Source of the DNA: Marispirochaeta sp.
GTDB taxonomy: Bacteria > Spirochaetota > Spirochaetia > JC444 > Marispirochaetaceae
NCBI RefSeq assembly: GCF_963668165.1
Contig: NZ_OY764209.1
Coordinates: forward strand, 496,001-560,000
Direction: 5' to 3'
Length of the DNA stretch: 64,000 nucleotides
A program made the position numbers and the translations under genes. The notes beneath the pieces were generated by a model. It worked only from the letters and a program-made list of their open reading frames with translations. It did not search any database and had not been told where the DNA came from. Below, piece after piece: positions 27,438 through 36,657 of the stretch. Position 1 is the stretch's first letter. Each line of letters opens with the position of its first letter.

Positions 27438-28280
27438 ATGAAAAAAAAGAAGGGTTTTCTGCTGCGCAGGACAGTACAGATCTTTTTTCTGGTACTGATC
27501 ACCCTGATCGTGGTCAACCATAGTTTAGTAGAAAAGGGAATCGAGATCCCCCTGGTGGGCTCTGCTTCGCTGCATGCCGTCTGTCCTTTCGGCGGGGTCG
27601 TTTCGCTGTATCAGTACGCCACAGCGAGTACATTCACAAAAAAGATCCATGAATCATCCTTTATTCTGATGATCATTGTATTCTCTCTGGCCCTTGCCTT
27701 TGGTCCGGTTTTCTGCGGCTGGGTCTGTCCCCTTGGGACTGTGCAGGAGTTCGTTTCCCGTATCGGACGCAGGATCTTTGGCGAAAAGCACAACCGTTTT
27801 ATTCCCTTCGCCGCGGACCGACACCTGCGCTATCTGCGCTATCTGGTGCTCGTCTGGGTTATCTACGCCACCGCCGTCTCAGGTATCCTGATTTTCGCCG
27901 ACTATGATCCCTACTACGCTCTTTTTAATTTCTGGACCGGAGAAGTCGCGATACCGGCCTTTGTCATCCTGGCTATGGTTCTGCTGGCGTCCCTCTTTGT
28001 GGAGCGACCCTTCTGCAAATACGCCTGCCCCTACGGGGCCGTTCTGGGACTCTTCAATCTTGTTCGGATCTTCGGAATCAAGCGTAATCCGGAGATCTGC
28101 ATCAATTGCAAAGCCTGCGACAGAGCCTGTCCAATGAACATTCAAGTCTCCACCGCCGGGACTGTGAGGGATCATCAGTGCATAAGCTGCCTGGAATGCA
28201 GCAGCGAATCGGCCTGCCCCGTTCCGGTAACAGTTGAACTTGCGGCGGGCCCCATCAAAACAAAGAAGGCGGATGTTTAG
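27438..28280 (+). CDS. NapH-like membrane polyferredoxin
   Basis: A 280-residue membrane protein with about five helices. Cysteine motifs CGWVCPLGT and CKYACPYGA lie at the ends of helices, as in NapH/CcoG-type proteins, and two [4Fe-4S] sites follow near the C-terminus (CINCKACDRACP, then CISCLECSSESACP; in the second a Ser-rich insert widens the spacing). Such proteins pass electrons across or along the inner membrane. AAGGAG lies about 11 bases before the ATG. It leads an operon with a repeat protein and a two-component system. Confidence 0.85.
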   Translation: MKKKKGFLLRRTVQIFFLVLITLIVVNHSLVEKGIEIPLVGSASLHAVCPFGGVVSLYQYATASTFTKKIHESSFILMIIVFSLALAFGPVFCGWVCPLGTVQEFVSRIGRRIFGEKHNRFIPFAADRHLRYLRYLVLVWVIYATAVSGILIFADYDPYYALFNFWTGEVAIPAFVILAMVLLASLFVERPFCKYACPYGAVLGLFNLVRIFGIKRNPEICINCKACDRACPMNIQVSTAGTVRDHQCISCLECSSESACPVPVTVELAAGPIKTKKADV

Positions 28281-28281
28281 T

Positions 28282-29019
28282 ATGAAGATACGTTCATCCC
28301 TGCTGGCAGCGATTATCATCGCTGCCTTCGGTTTCGGTATCAGTCTCTCCATGGTTTTTAATCTGTGGCGTACCGAATCCTCCAAGGTCCCGGCCCGTTA
28401 TGCCTCCGGTGAGTTTGCTGGAGAATACAACCCCGGGGATATCCGCGGCTCCTACACCTTTGGAGACATAGAAGAGGCCTTCGGAGTCCCCGCAACGATC
28501 CTTGGTCAGACCTTCGGTCTTGGACCGGAAGAAGCGCCTGACGCATACCAGGTCAAACGGCTGGAAGATTCCTATGGAGAGCTTACCGACGGCGGAGAAG
28601 TGGGCACTGATGCAGTCAGACTCTTTATCTCCCTCTACCTGGGCCGCCCCTATACGGCGGAGGAGACGACCCGGCTGCCCGCCCCGGCGCTGGACCTGCT
28701 GCGGGAGAGACTTGCCCCCGCGGATATCGATGCTCTCCGAACGATTACTGTAGAACTCAGCGAACTTCCGCAGATTTCAGCCGAAGCCGATACCACAGAA
28801 ACTGAAGCTACAGCAGCTCCCCTTGCCAGGGGCGAGGTAAAAGGGAATACCACCTTCGGCGAACTCCTGGAATGGGGACTCACAAAAGAGGAGATTGAGG
28901 GTATACTTAATCTGCCCATGGGGCCCCGGACCGTCACCGTTCGCGACTACGTCAAGGAAAAGGGACTGGAGTTTTCACTTTACAGAACAGCTCTGCAGGA
29001 GCTGGTGAACAGGAAATAA
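28282..29019 (+). CDS. Membrane-anchored protein with two GxI/VxGxxTFG repeats
   Basis: A 245-residue protein with one N-terminal membrane helix (residues 5-28). Two similar segments are seen: GDIRGSYTFGDIEEAFGVP (52-70) and GEVKGNTTFGELLEWGLTKE (184-203). They look like a small helical fold seen beside NapH-like proteins in other bacteria, although I cannot name the family. A Thr/Glu/Ala-rich linker (165-182) separates them. The start follows the polyferredoxin stop by one base. It may be a partner of the polyferredoxin on the outer face of the membrane. Confidence 0.7.
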   Translation: MKIRSSLLAAIIIAAFGFGISLSMVFNLWRTESSKVPARYASGEFAGEYNPGDIRGSYTFGDIEEAFGVPATILGQTFGLGPEEAPDAYQVKRLEDSYGELTDGGEVGTDAVRLFISLYLGRPYTAEETTRLPAPALDLLRERLAPADIDALRTITVELSELPQISAEADTTETEATAAPLARGEVKGNTTFGELLEWGLTKEEIEGILNLPMGPRTVTVRDYVKEKGLEFSLYRTALQELVNRK

Positions 29020-29023
29020 AAGG

Positions 29024-29713
29024 ATGCCTGTGGCAGAAGTTTTCATCGTCGAAGACAACGAAAACGTCAGGGATGCTCTGGCGGCATACCTCAAACTGGA
29101 AGGAATTGAAGTTCGGGAGTTTGGGGCCCTCGGTCCCGTCGAAACAGAGCTTAAACGCCGGACCCCGGACCTGCTGGTACTGGATGTTATGCTTCCCGAT
29201 GGTGACGGTTTCCTTTTTGCCAAGCAGGTAAAATCGCGCAAAGATATTCCTATCCTCTTTCTAACCGCCCGGGACCAGGAATCAGACCGTATAACCGGCC
29301 TTGAAATCGGCGCGGACGATTATGTAGTCAAACCATTCTCATCCCGGGAGGTGGTCCTCAGAATAAAGAAAATTCTTGCCAGGACCTCATCCCCATCACG
29401 GCAGAATAGCCCGGACTATGTACTGCAGGAATCACGGCTGAATATTGACCAGGAGAGACACCGGATTACCCTTGACGGAGGTTTCGTTTCCTTGACAGCG
29501 GCAGAGTGGAACATCCTTACCCATCTTGCTGCCCGGCAACCCCAGGTCTTTTCCCGGCTGCAGCTGTTGGAATCCTGCCTCGGCTCAATGGCCGAGGGTT
29601 CCGAGCGCACCATCGACACGCATGTCAAGAATCTCCGCCGCAAGCTGGGAAACGATGACTGGATAGAGACGATCCGGGGTTTCGGGTACCGCTTTAACGG
29701 TGAACCCGCATGA
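29024..29713 (+). CDS. OmpR family response regulator
   Basis: A 229-residue regulator. The receiver (1-120) has acidic residues at 10-11, phospho-acceptor D54 in LVLDVMLPDGDG and the switch lysine in VVKPFSSRE. The winged helix (130-226) has the usual end TIRGFGYRF. It overlaps the kinase gene by four bases. The 11-bp tandem boxes upstream of the operon are the kind such proteins bind, so self-control of the operon is likely. Confidence 0.93.
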   Translation: MPVAEVFIVEDNENVRDALAAYLKLEGIEVREFGALGPVETELKRRTPDLLVLDVMLPDGDGFLFAKQVKSRKDIPILFLTARDQESDRITGLEIGADDYVVKPFSSREVVLRIKKILARTSSPSRQNSPDYVLQESRLNIDQERHRITLDGGFVSLTAAEWNILTHLAARQPQVFSRLQLLESCLGSMAEGSERTIDTHVKNLRRKLGNDDWIETIRGFGYRFNGEPA

Positions 29714-30987
29714 GGTCCGCCTATTCATGGCTTCTGCGAAGTTTTCTTGCCGCTTTTGTTATACTGATCACAGTTCAGGTACTTATTCTGGGGGCGGGCA
29801 TTGTTCCGGTCCTTGACAGCTACTCTCGTAACCAGATCCGCTATCTGGATGACCTGGCCAAACGTATACTTATTAATCCTTCACAGATTTCTCCTGATAC
29901 CCCGCAGCACTGGGGTCCCTTTTTTGTCTTCTCCGCCGACAGGGAGCTTATCTATTCAAACCGCGGACGGGGACGCACCATACCGGAGAGCGATTACCGG
30001 CTTGTCCACTACGATGATATGGTAATCGGATATTATTATGCTGGGGAGGTCCGTTTTCTCGATTCCCGGTCCAACCGACATTTTCTCGGCTCGTTAGGAA
30101 TCTTAACGGCGGCTTCCATGCTGGCATCCCTGGGAATCGCCGTACTGGCGTCCGTACGAACCGCCCGTGGGATTGCCGGCCCTGTGGCGGTGCTGCGCCG
30201 GGACATCCAGGAACTCAGGGCCCTCAAGGCCCCCCGGGTAAGGGTTTTTCCGGTAAATGAGCTCTCCGAGATTTCTTCCAGTCTGAACAGGGTCGGCACC
30301 ATCCTTGAAGGAGAAGAAGAGTATAAACAGCAGTGGATGCAGAATATAGCCCACGACCTGAGGACCCCATTAAGCGGTCTTAAAGGTCAGCTGGAAGGGA
30401 TGAGAGATGGGGTACTGGAAGCGGGAACGGAGCGTTTCAACCGCACCCTGCAGGAGATTGACCGTCTGGAAACCATGATCGCCTCGGTATGCGAGTTGTC
30501 CCGGATAGAAAACCTGAAAAGTCTCACCGTGGAAGCAGTCTCCAGCGAGGATTTCCTCAAGGCTGTACACAGCACCTTTGAACCCTGCCTGGCGGAACGA
30601 GGCTGTACGCTCAGCTGTTCTGCACAGACTCCCTTCTTTTACGCCGACCGGGAACTGATGCAAAGGGCCGTGGAAAATATAGTCGGGAACGCTTTTACCT
30701 ATGCCGGTCCCGGGGCTTTGATCGACATGAAAATTACTTCCGGAACCCGGGATGCGACAATACTGACGATCAGCAACAGTGGTCCGCATATTCCGGAGGA
30801 ACAGCTGGATAAAATCTTTCAGCGTTTTTATCGGGGAGAGTACAGTCGATCAACCCCGGGATCCGGCCTGGGCCTGAACATCAGCAGGGAGATTGTTCAG
30901 CGCCACGGCGGCTGCATCAGCGCTGAGAACCTGAGCCCTGAGGGAGTGGTTTTTACAATTACTCTCCCGCAACAGCAGATACGCTAA
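29710..30987 (+). CDS. EnvZ-type sensor histidine kinase
   Basis: A 425-residue kinase with membrane helices near residues 8-30 and 128-150, a sensor region of about 95 residues between them, a HAMP-like linker, and a HisKA domain with IAHDLRTPLSGL. The ATPase domain has VENIVGNAF, SNSGPHIPEEQLDKIFQRFY and GSGLGLNISREI. It pairs with the OmpR regulator, whose stop it overlaps. Its 3' end overlaps the convergent mgsA gene by 29 bases. Confidence 0.92.
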   Translation: MRSAYSWLLRSFLAAFVILITVQVLILGAGIVPVLDSYSRNQIRYLDDLAKRILINPSQISPDTPQHWGPFFVFSADRELIYSNRGRGRTIPESDYRLVHYDDMVIGYYYAGEVRFLDSRSNRHFLGSLGILTAASMLASLGIAVLASVRTARGIAGPVAVLRRDIQELRALKAPRVRVFPVNELSEISSSLNRVGTILEGEEEYKQQWMQNIAHDLRTPLSGLKGQLEGMRDGVLEAGTERFNRTLQEIDRLETMIASVCELSRIENLKSLTVEAVSSEDFLKAVHSTFEPCLAERGCTLSCSAQTPFFYADRELMQRAVENIVGNAFTYAGPGALIDMKITSGTRDATILTISNSGPHIPEEQLDKIFQRFYRGEYSRSTPGSGLGLNISREIVQRHGGCISAENLSPEGVVFTITLPQQQIR

Positions 30988-31465
30988 GCCCGGAACCTTC
31001 AGGAATGGCCCTGTCGATATAACTGCTATAGTCCTTCAGGATACGTTCGTAGTGTTCGGATATCAGAGGTGAGGAAATAAGAAAATCTGCCGTGGCCCTG
31101 TTGCAGGCAGTGGGAATATTATACAGGACCGCGATCCTTAAAAGCGCCTTCACATCTACATCGTGGGGCTGCGGCTCCATGGGGTCCCAGAGAAATATTA
31201 TCATGTCGATCTGTCCATCGACGATCAGGGATCCGAGCTGCTGATCACCGCCCAGGGGACCGGACCTGAGTTTACGGATAGAAAGACTCTTGACATCATC
31301 CACTTCCATCCTTTCAATCAGACACTCCTCCACCATTCGGCCGGTGGTACCGGTGCAGATCATGTTATGCAGGGACAGAAGCTGCCAATTCCACTCTACC
31401 CATTCAATAAGATCCTTCTTCCTGTTGTCGTGGGCAACCAGGGCAATATTCTTTCTCTGCTTCAT
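30959..31465 (-). CDS. mgsA: Methylglyoxal synthase
   Basis: A 168-residue enzyme that converts dihydroxyacetone phosphate to methylglyoxal and phosphate, an overflow bypass of lower glycolysis. Family motifs include IALVAHDNRK and TGTTG near the N-terminus, GPLGGDQQLG with the catalytic aspartate (D74), and FLWDPMEPQPHDVDVKAL. The ATG has a run of G seven bases upstream. The 3' ends of this gene and the kinase gene overlap tail to tail. Confidence 0.95.
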   Translation of the reverse strand: MKQRKNIALVAHDNRKKDLIEWVEWNWQLLSLHNMICTGTTGRMVEECLIERMEVDDVKSLSIRKLRSGPLGGDQQLGSLIVDGQIDMIIFLWDPMEPQPHDVDVKALLRIAVLYNIPTACNRATADFLISSPLISEHYERILKDYSSYIDRAIPEGSGLSVSAVAGE

Positions 31466-31563
31466 GGGAATCCCCCCTTAACTGGTCTCTTTTCCAGGAT
31501 AAAGATAACCTCTTTCCCGTAGATAACCAGGTCAGTGGGCTGTTTTTCACAAAGAACTAATAT

Positions 31564-31584
31564 AAAGGCACCTCTAAATACTAC
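31564..31584. repeat. Copy of the MITE-end repeat
   Basis: These 21 bases match 17559-17579 with one mismatch and contain GGCACCTCTAAA. The zupT stop codon (31581-31583) lies inside, so an element end may have supplied the end of that gene. No second inverted end was found nearby. Confidence 0.45.
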
Positions 31585-32390
31585 ACAAACAGCATCAGGC
31601 TGAAGGCCATAACCGCCATGCCGGAGGTAACCCCGTAAATGGCGATGTGGTGTTCACCATACTTTTCCGCCGTCGGCAGAAGCTCATCCAGAGAGATAAA
31701 GACCATGATTCCCGCCACGGAGGCAAAGAGGATGCCGAACACCAGATCATTCAGAAAGGGCAGCAGAATAAAAAATCCCAGAGCCGCACCTGCGGGCTCC
31801 GACAACCCTGATAAAAACGAGAGGCAAAAGGCCTTGCGTTTGCTTCCGGTGGCATAGTAAACCGGAACAGACACCGCGATACCTTCGGGAATATTGTGGA
31901 TAGCAATAGCGACCGCTATACTGATTCCGGTGGCGGGGTCTTTTAATGCTGAAATAAAGGTCGCGATACCTTCGGGAAAGTTATGGATGGCAATGGCAAC
32001 CGCGGATAAAACACCCATGCGCATCAACGCGTTCTTCCTGGCCGCATCGTTTTCCTGCATTTCCTCAATCCCGCGGGCTTCATGGGGGTTTTCAAAACCA
32101 GGAACGAGCTTGTCAATAAAACTGGCTACCGCAATACCGCCGAAAAAGGCAAGCGTCGTTGCCCAGTGTCCTTTGGTCGCTCCCAAGGCCACGGTCAGAG
32201 CTTCCAGGGCCTTCGGCACAATCTCCAGAAATGATACATAGATCATGACACCGGCGGAAAATCCGAGAGCCGCGGACAGAAAGCGGGTATTTGTTTTACT
32301 GGAAAAGAAGGCAAGAGCGCTGCCGATACCGGTAGAGAGTCCGGCAAAAAGGGTAAGTCCAAAGGCGAACAGTACCGTTGATGTTTCCAT
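31581..32390 (-). CDS. zupT: ZIP family metal transporter (ZupT-type)
   Basis: A 269-residue ZIP protein with eight helices. Metal-binding helices read AIHNFPEGIATFISAL and AIHNIPEGIAVSVPV. It resembles bacterial ZupT, which imports zinc, iron, manganese and cobalt. AAGGAAG lies before the ATG. It has a different subfamily pattern from the ZIP at 19295. A chemoreceptor gene lies just upstream on the same strand. Confidence 0.92.
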   Translation of the reverse strand: METSTVLFAFGLTLFAGLSTGIGSALAFFSSKTNTRFLSAALGFSAGVMIYVSFLEIVPKALEALTVALGATKGHWATTLAFFGGIAVASFIDKLVPGFENPHEARGIEEMQENDAARKNALMRMGVLSAVAIAIHNFPEGIATFISALKDPATGISIAVAIAIHNIPEGIAVSVPVYYATGSKRKAFCLSFLSGLSEPAGAALGFFILLPFLNDLVFGILFASVAGIMVFISLDELLPTAEKYGEHHIAIYGVTSGMAVMAFSLMLFV

Positions 32391-32419
32391 AGCTTTCTTC
32401 CTTAACGGTGATACCCGTG

Positions 32420-34291
32420 TTATACCTTGAAATCTTCAATCAGACCAGAGACATTGGTCTGAATCAGGGCAGTCTCTTCGGCTGCTTTTATAAGAGTTTC
32501 CATCCTCTCCTGGACCCTCCCGTTCATGGCTCCCATGCGCTCAGCCTCTTTCAGGGTCTTTTTCGATGACTCCCCGACCTGCCTCAGAGCCTCCAGCAGG
32601 GCCGCGTTACGCTGCTCCAGGTTACCGGACAGTTCGCTGATGGCATCGGTCTGGGCTTTCGATTCGTCGAGCATGCCGCTGATGCTGCGACTGGCCTTTG
32701 CCTGGTCCTGAACGGTTTCCGAGATTCTGCCGGAGGCCTCTCCGATCTCCAGAATCCCCTCCTGCATTTGCTGGAAACTGGCGCTGGTGCGCTCCGCGTC
32801 ATTCAAGGCCCGGTTTATTTCCTCGGATATCAGCTTCAGACTGTTATTGCTCTCCTTGGTCTGAGCGGAGGAACTCTCTGCCAGCATGCGGATTTCATCG
32901 GCAACCACGGCAAAACCCTGCCCAGAATCTCCGGCATGGGCCGCCTCTATGGCAGCGTTCATGGCAAGCAGGTTCGTCTGGGAAGCGATGGATGCAATAG
33001 CCTTGTTTATCTCAGCCAGCTGGTTGGACATGGTCGCCACCTCCCGTACGGAATTCAGGGCTGCGGATACCGCTTCGCTCCCCTCCCTGGACAGCTCTTC
33101 CAGCCGGGAACCCTGCTGAGACACGGACAGGATCTTGCCGGCGGCAGTTTCAACAGAGGTTATAAGGTCCTGGACATTCTCCATGGCGCTTGATACTGCC
33201 TCGGTCTGCCGGGTAAAGGCCTCCCCGATCTTCCCCACTACCCGGGCGACCTCTTCCCCCTGGTGAATGGCCTCCTCGTTTATGTGGTCCTGGAGGCGCA
33301 TTTCATGCTCCGCGGCACCAATGCTTTTGCTGGAGGCTTTGACCTCCTCTCCGGCCGCCCTGACCGCCGCCAGGAGTTCGTGCTGAATTCCGTCAAGATG
33401 AGAAAAGTGCTCCTTCAGCTGTACAATGCTGCCGTGTAGCATACGGATAAACTGATTTATTCCCCCCGCCAGAGCAGCGATCTCGTCAACTGAACATATA
33501 TAGACCCCCCCGGTAAGGTCTTTCTCCTTGGAAGTAAGGGCGTCAATCCTTTGCTGCACCCGGGAGAAGAGGATCCCCGTATTCTTTGCCCAGACTACCA
33601 CCAGGGCAATTACAATAAGGGTGTATATCGCCCAGGGAATCGCGATCTTTCCTATCAGCATGGGAATTTGCTGGGCCAGGGCGGCTGCATGCAGGCTCTC
33701 CAGGCGGGAGGTTTCCAGAAGCACCGAAGTAAAGGCCAGGGCCAGGTTCATAAGGGTCATAAAAGAAGGCATGATTATAATCTTGCGGAACTGACGCTCA
33801 TGACGGCAGTATTCGGGAAACCGGGTAACCCGGCGTGCAAAAAGAAAGTTCAGAACCTGCCGATCGAGACTCACATACACAAATGCCGCACCGAGCAGCA
33901 GATAGGAAAGGGCCATCCCGGAGTAGAGCAGTAAACGTGCCGAATCAATACCGAAGAAGTATATCGATACAAGGGTAACAACCGCAACCAGAATGAAATT
34001 AAACAGAATAAAGAGTTTAAAAATCGCAAGGGGCGCTGCTCCGAGCTCACTCAAGGCTTTTTCGTCAACCTCCTGCTGTGACCCAAGAAGATCGGGATTA
34101 AAATACCCCCTCTTCCTGCGGATTGCTGCCCCCATGGCAAGCATGATTAAGATCCCGGCGGGAAACAAGGTCGACAAAAACCGCGGCAGCATTGCCGCAT
34201 CGATATAAAAGGCAAATCCAAGACTGTAGAGCCCAAGCAACAGTAACCAGGGCATATAGATAATGCAGACAACCCTATTTTTTTCTTTCAT
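32420..34291 (-). CDS. Methyl-accepting chemotaxis protein
   Basis: A 623-residue chemoreceptor. The N-terminal 255 residues carry about six helices and only short loops, so it may sense through the membrane or with a small loop domain. The signalling domain has [20 protein letters not shown] and is complete, unlike that of the chemoreceptor at 15894. A HAMP-like linker precedes it. It relays to CheA/CheW, which are not in the window. It lies 29 bases upstream of zupT. Confidence 0.9.
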   Translation of the reverse strand: MKEKNRVVCIIYMPWLLLLGLYSLGFAFYIDAAMLPRFLSTLFPAGILIMLAMGAAIRRKRGYFNPDLLGSQQEVDEKALSELGAAPLAIFKLFILFNFILVAVVTLVSIYFFGIDSARLLLYSGMALSYLLLGAAFVYVSLDRQVLNFLFARRVTRFPEYCRHERQFRKIIIMPSFMTLMNLALAFTSVLLETSRLESLHAAALAQQIPMLIGKIAIPWAIYTLIVIALVVVWAKNTGILFSRVQQRIDALTSKEKDLTGGVYICSVDEIAALAGGINQFIRMLHGSIVQLKEHFSHLDGIQHELLAAVRAAGEEVKASSKSIGAAEHEMRLQDHINEEAIHQGEEVARVVGKIGEAFTRQTEAVSSAMENVQDLITSVETAAGKILSVSQQGSRLEELSREGSEAVSAALNSVREVATMSNQLAEINKAIASIASQTNLLAMNAAIEAAHAGDSGQGFAVVADEIRMLAESSSAQTKESNNSLKLISEEINRALNDAERTSASFQQMQEGILEIGEASGRISETVQDQAKASRSISGMLDESKAQTDAISELSGNLEQRNAALLEALRQVGESSKKTLKEAERMGAMNGRVQERMETLIKAAEETALIQTNVSGLIEDFKV

Positions 34292-34448
34292 TTTTCAATC
34301 CCTTTAACCGTATTTAATTAAAAGCGGGGAGGATGCACACCCCGCATTCAGTATAAATGATCGGCAGCGAGATAGCATCTCTTTTAAAAAAGTTACTATC
34401 CTTTCGCGCAGGAAATACAATAGAAGAAGTGAAAACCAGGAACACCTT

Positions 34449-34659
34449 ATGCGACTGCTCCACCACAGGATAAAAAAACACCCTGCAGGTATTTAAGAGC
34501 CATGTCTCGCTTTCGATGGAAGATATTGACGTAAAGAGCGGTTTACACCATCGGGTACCGGCAATCTCGGCGGCGAACAGTCTGCTTCTTGAGGAACCGG
34601 AGTCAGGACAGATCGGTTTCGCGGAACTTCTCAGAATACTGACGATTCCGCGGCATTAA
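34449..34659 (+). pseudogene. Relic of a HisKA_2 type histidine kinase domain
   Basis: A frame starting at ATG 34449 reads MRLLHHRIK and stops early. One base fewer in the run of seven A at 34472-34478 continues it as NTLQVFKSHVSLS and then MEDIDVKSGLHHRVPAIS to a stop at 34659. The join LLHHRIK-NTLQV matches the phospho-histidine box of HisKA_2 kinases, and the following helix also fits. There is no ATPase domain. The frame stays open about 45 codons upstream of 34449, so the relic may begin earlier. Confidence 0.4.
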
Positions 34660-35423
34660 ATAGCAGCGGTAATTCCCCCGTCCACATAGAGAAGCTGACC
34701 GTTCACAAAATCGGAAGCGGCTGAAGAGAAAAAGAGCAGTGCCCCGATAAGTTCCTCCGGATCGCCCCAGCGTCCGGAAGGGGTACGACCGCATATCCAG
34801 GAGTCAAAGGCAGTGTCGTCCTTGAGAGGTTTGGTCATCTCCGTGGCAAAATAGCCGGGACCTATACTGTTAATCTGGATTCCGTACTTCGCCCAGTCTA
34901 CCGTCATTCCCCGGGTCAGCATCTTCAAACCGCCTTTTGACGCGGCATAGGGAGCAATGGTGGATCGTCCCAGATCGCTCTGGAGGGAGCAGATATTAAT
35001 AATTTTACCTTTTCCCCGGAGCTTCATACCTTGTGATACGACTGCCTTGGAAACCAGAAAAGAACCGGTAAGATTGACATCAAGAATTTTCCGCCACTCT
35101 TCTTCCGGAAACTCCTCCAGGGGAGCGCGGTACTGAATACCTGCATTGTTAACCAGGACATCAATAGGACCAAAGTTTGCTTCAATGTCTTTGATCCCGG
35201 CGTTAATGGATTCCGCATCGGAGATATCGAAGGAGGATATGTATATATCATACCCTTCAGCCTTCATTTCTTTAAAGGTCTTCTCAAGCTGCTCCGGATT
35301 CCTGCCGTTCAGTACGACCCGCGCGCCGTTTGCCGCAAGGCCACGGGCCAGGATGAGGCCCAGACCGCGGCTCGATCCGGTTACCAGGGCAATTTTTCTT
35401 TTTACATCGAAGAGGTTCTGCAT
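34656..35423 (-). CDS. SDR family oxidoreductase (gluconate 5-dehydrogenase-like)
   Basis: A 255-residue short-chain dehydrogenase with TGSSRGLG (nucleotide site), NNAGI, and the catalytic YAASK. It is closest in style to gluconate 5-dehydrogenase and KduD-like enzymes that act on sugar acids. It is the last gene of the ABC/cyclase/M24 operon, about 94 bases after the M24 gene, with a hairpin in the gap that could reduce its expression. The substrate is not known. Confidence 0.82.
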   Translation of the reverse strand: MQNLFDVKRKIALVTGSSRGLGLILARGLAANGARVVLNGRNPEQLEKTFKEMKAEGYDIYISSFDISDAESINAGIKDIEANFGPIDVLVNNAGIQYRAPLEEFPEEEWRKILDVNLTGSFLVSKAVVSQGMKLRGKGKIINICSLQSDLGRSTIAPYAASKGGLKMLTRGMTVDWAKYGIQINSIGPGYFATEMTKPLKDDTAFDSWICGRTPSGRWGDPEELIGALLFFSSAASDFVNGQLLYVDGGITAAI

Positions 35424-35517
35424 ATTATATCCTTTATCTGGTTTACTGATACATAAATACTATAAAGGAGGAAGGGAGGAAAAGCCAGAGGACCCGGTAC
35501 AAAACCGGGCCCCGCCC

Positions 35518-36657
35518 TTATATCAGAAAGGAGGTATCGTGGGATGACAGCCGTACCGGGCCGGTTTCGCCTATCAGGTAGTTGTGCTCTATTCTCGCCC
35601 CGAACCCTTCACCGTAAGCTCCGGGCTCCAGGGTAACCACATCGCCCGCGACCAGCACCTCGCTGCTGTCGGCAACAAAGAAGGGTGCCTCGGGGTGTCC
35701 GAGACCGAGACCGTGGCCGGCATGGTGATCAAAGAAGCGGCCGAATCCTCCTGCATCTATTGCAGCCCTTACGGCTTCAAAGACCTCCCCTGCCCGGACC
35801 CCGGGACGCAGGATAGCTTCTCCGGCCACGATGGCCTCGTGGAGAGCCTTCTCCAGATCCTGGTACACCTCCGGCAGCTCCTCTGTCAGTACAATCGTAC
35901 TGGTATAGTCCGCCCGGTAGCCGTGGACATACGGGTTCAGGTCCAGAATTACCGGGTCGCCATCTTCTATTATCCGGGATCCCGGCTGACCGGTGGCCGC
36001 CCAGGTCCGGGGCCCGCTTATAAGATCGCAGAACAGGTTCACCGGCTCACCAGCCGCGGCAATGATGGACTCATAAATCTTTCCGTAGAGTTCGATCTCC
36101 CGGATACCGGAGCGCAGCTCCTTTCTGGCCCGGGCATGCCCTTCTCCGGTTATAGCCACAATGGCCCGGATAATCTCGAGCTCATCCTCATTCTTTACCC
36201 GGCGCTGACGATAAATGGTATCGCTTATGTCCACAAGCCGGGCAGTGTCCGGGGCAGTCCGGACGGGAAAGACGCCCGCTTCGATGCCCAGCAACAGGGC
36301 CGTCATGCCCGAAGAGAGCTCTTCCAGAAGACCTGCCAGAGCTTTTCCTCCTTCCCGCCAGACAGGTTTCCCCGGATTCTTTGCCGCATCGTACCAGGTC
36401 CAGCTGCGAACCTCGTCCACAAAGGCGAACCCGGCATTGCCGGCAGCAGAGTTATTCACCAGCAAAATGCTTCGTCCTTCCCGGTCCAGTATCAGGTAAT
36501 TTGGTCCCCAGCCCGCAAGGGTGAGCTCGGAGGCCAGAAATCCGCTGTAATAATACACATGCCGGGGATTGGCAAGCACGATCAGATCAGCAGACACGGT
36601 ATCGAGCAGCTGGGCTCTTCGGTGAACGCAGCCCGCCGCCGTAAGCCGGGGAATCAC
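35518..36657 (-). CDS. M24 family metallopeptidase-like (Xaa-Pro dipeptidase/creatinase fold)
   Basis: A 379-residue protein with the two-domain pita-bread fold. The metal ligands are complete: aspartates in ILDLNPYVHGYRADYTST, the histidine in HHAGHGLGLGHPEAP, and glutamates in TLEPGAY and RIEHN. Family members split Xaa-Pro bonds or act on small C-N compounds such as creatine. The start is GTG, overlapping the cyclase stop. In this operon a small-molecule amidinohydrolase-like role is as likely as peptide cleavage. Confidence 0.82.
   Translation of the reverse strand: MIPRLTAAGCVHRRAQLLDTVSADLIVLANPRHVYYYSGFLASELTLAGWGPNYLILDREGRSILLVNNSAAGNAGFAFVDEVRSWTWYDAAKNPGKPVWREGGKALAGLLEELSSGMTALLLGIEAGVFPVRTAPDTARLVDISDTIYRQRRVKNEDELEIIRAIVAITGEGHARARKELRSGIREIELYGKIYESIIAAAGEPVNLFCDLISGPRTWAATGQPGSRIIEDGDPVILDLNPYVHGYRADYTSTIVLTEELPEVYQDLEKALHEAIVAGEAILRPGVRAGEVFEAVRAAIDAGGFGRFFDHHAGHGLGLGHPEAPFFVADSSEVLVAGDVVTLEPGAYGEGFGARIEHNYLIGETGPVRLSSHDTSFLI

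Noticed and set aside
34324-34345. GCGGGG/CCCCGC hairpin upstream of a chemoreceptor gene
   Set aside because: It has a short stem, no T-run and no link to a start site, so no role could be supported.
34516-34659. Independent 47-codon gene
   Set aside because: It is better explained as the second half of a frameshifted kinase fragment that begins at or before 34449.
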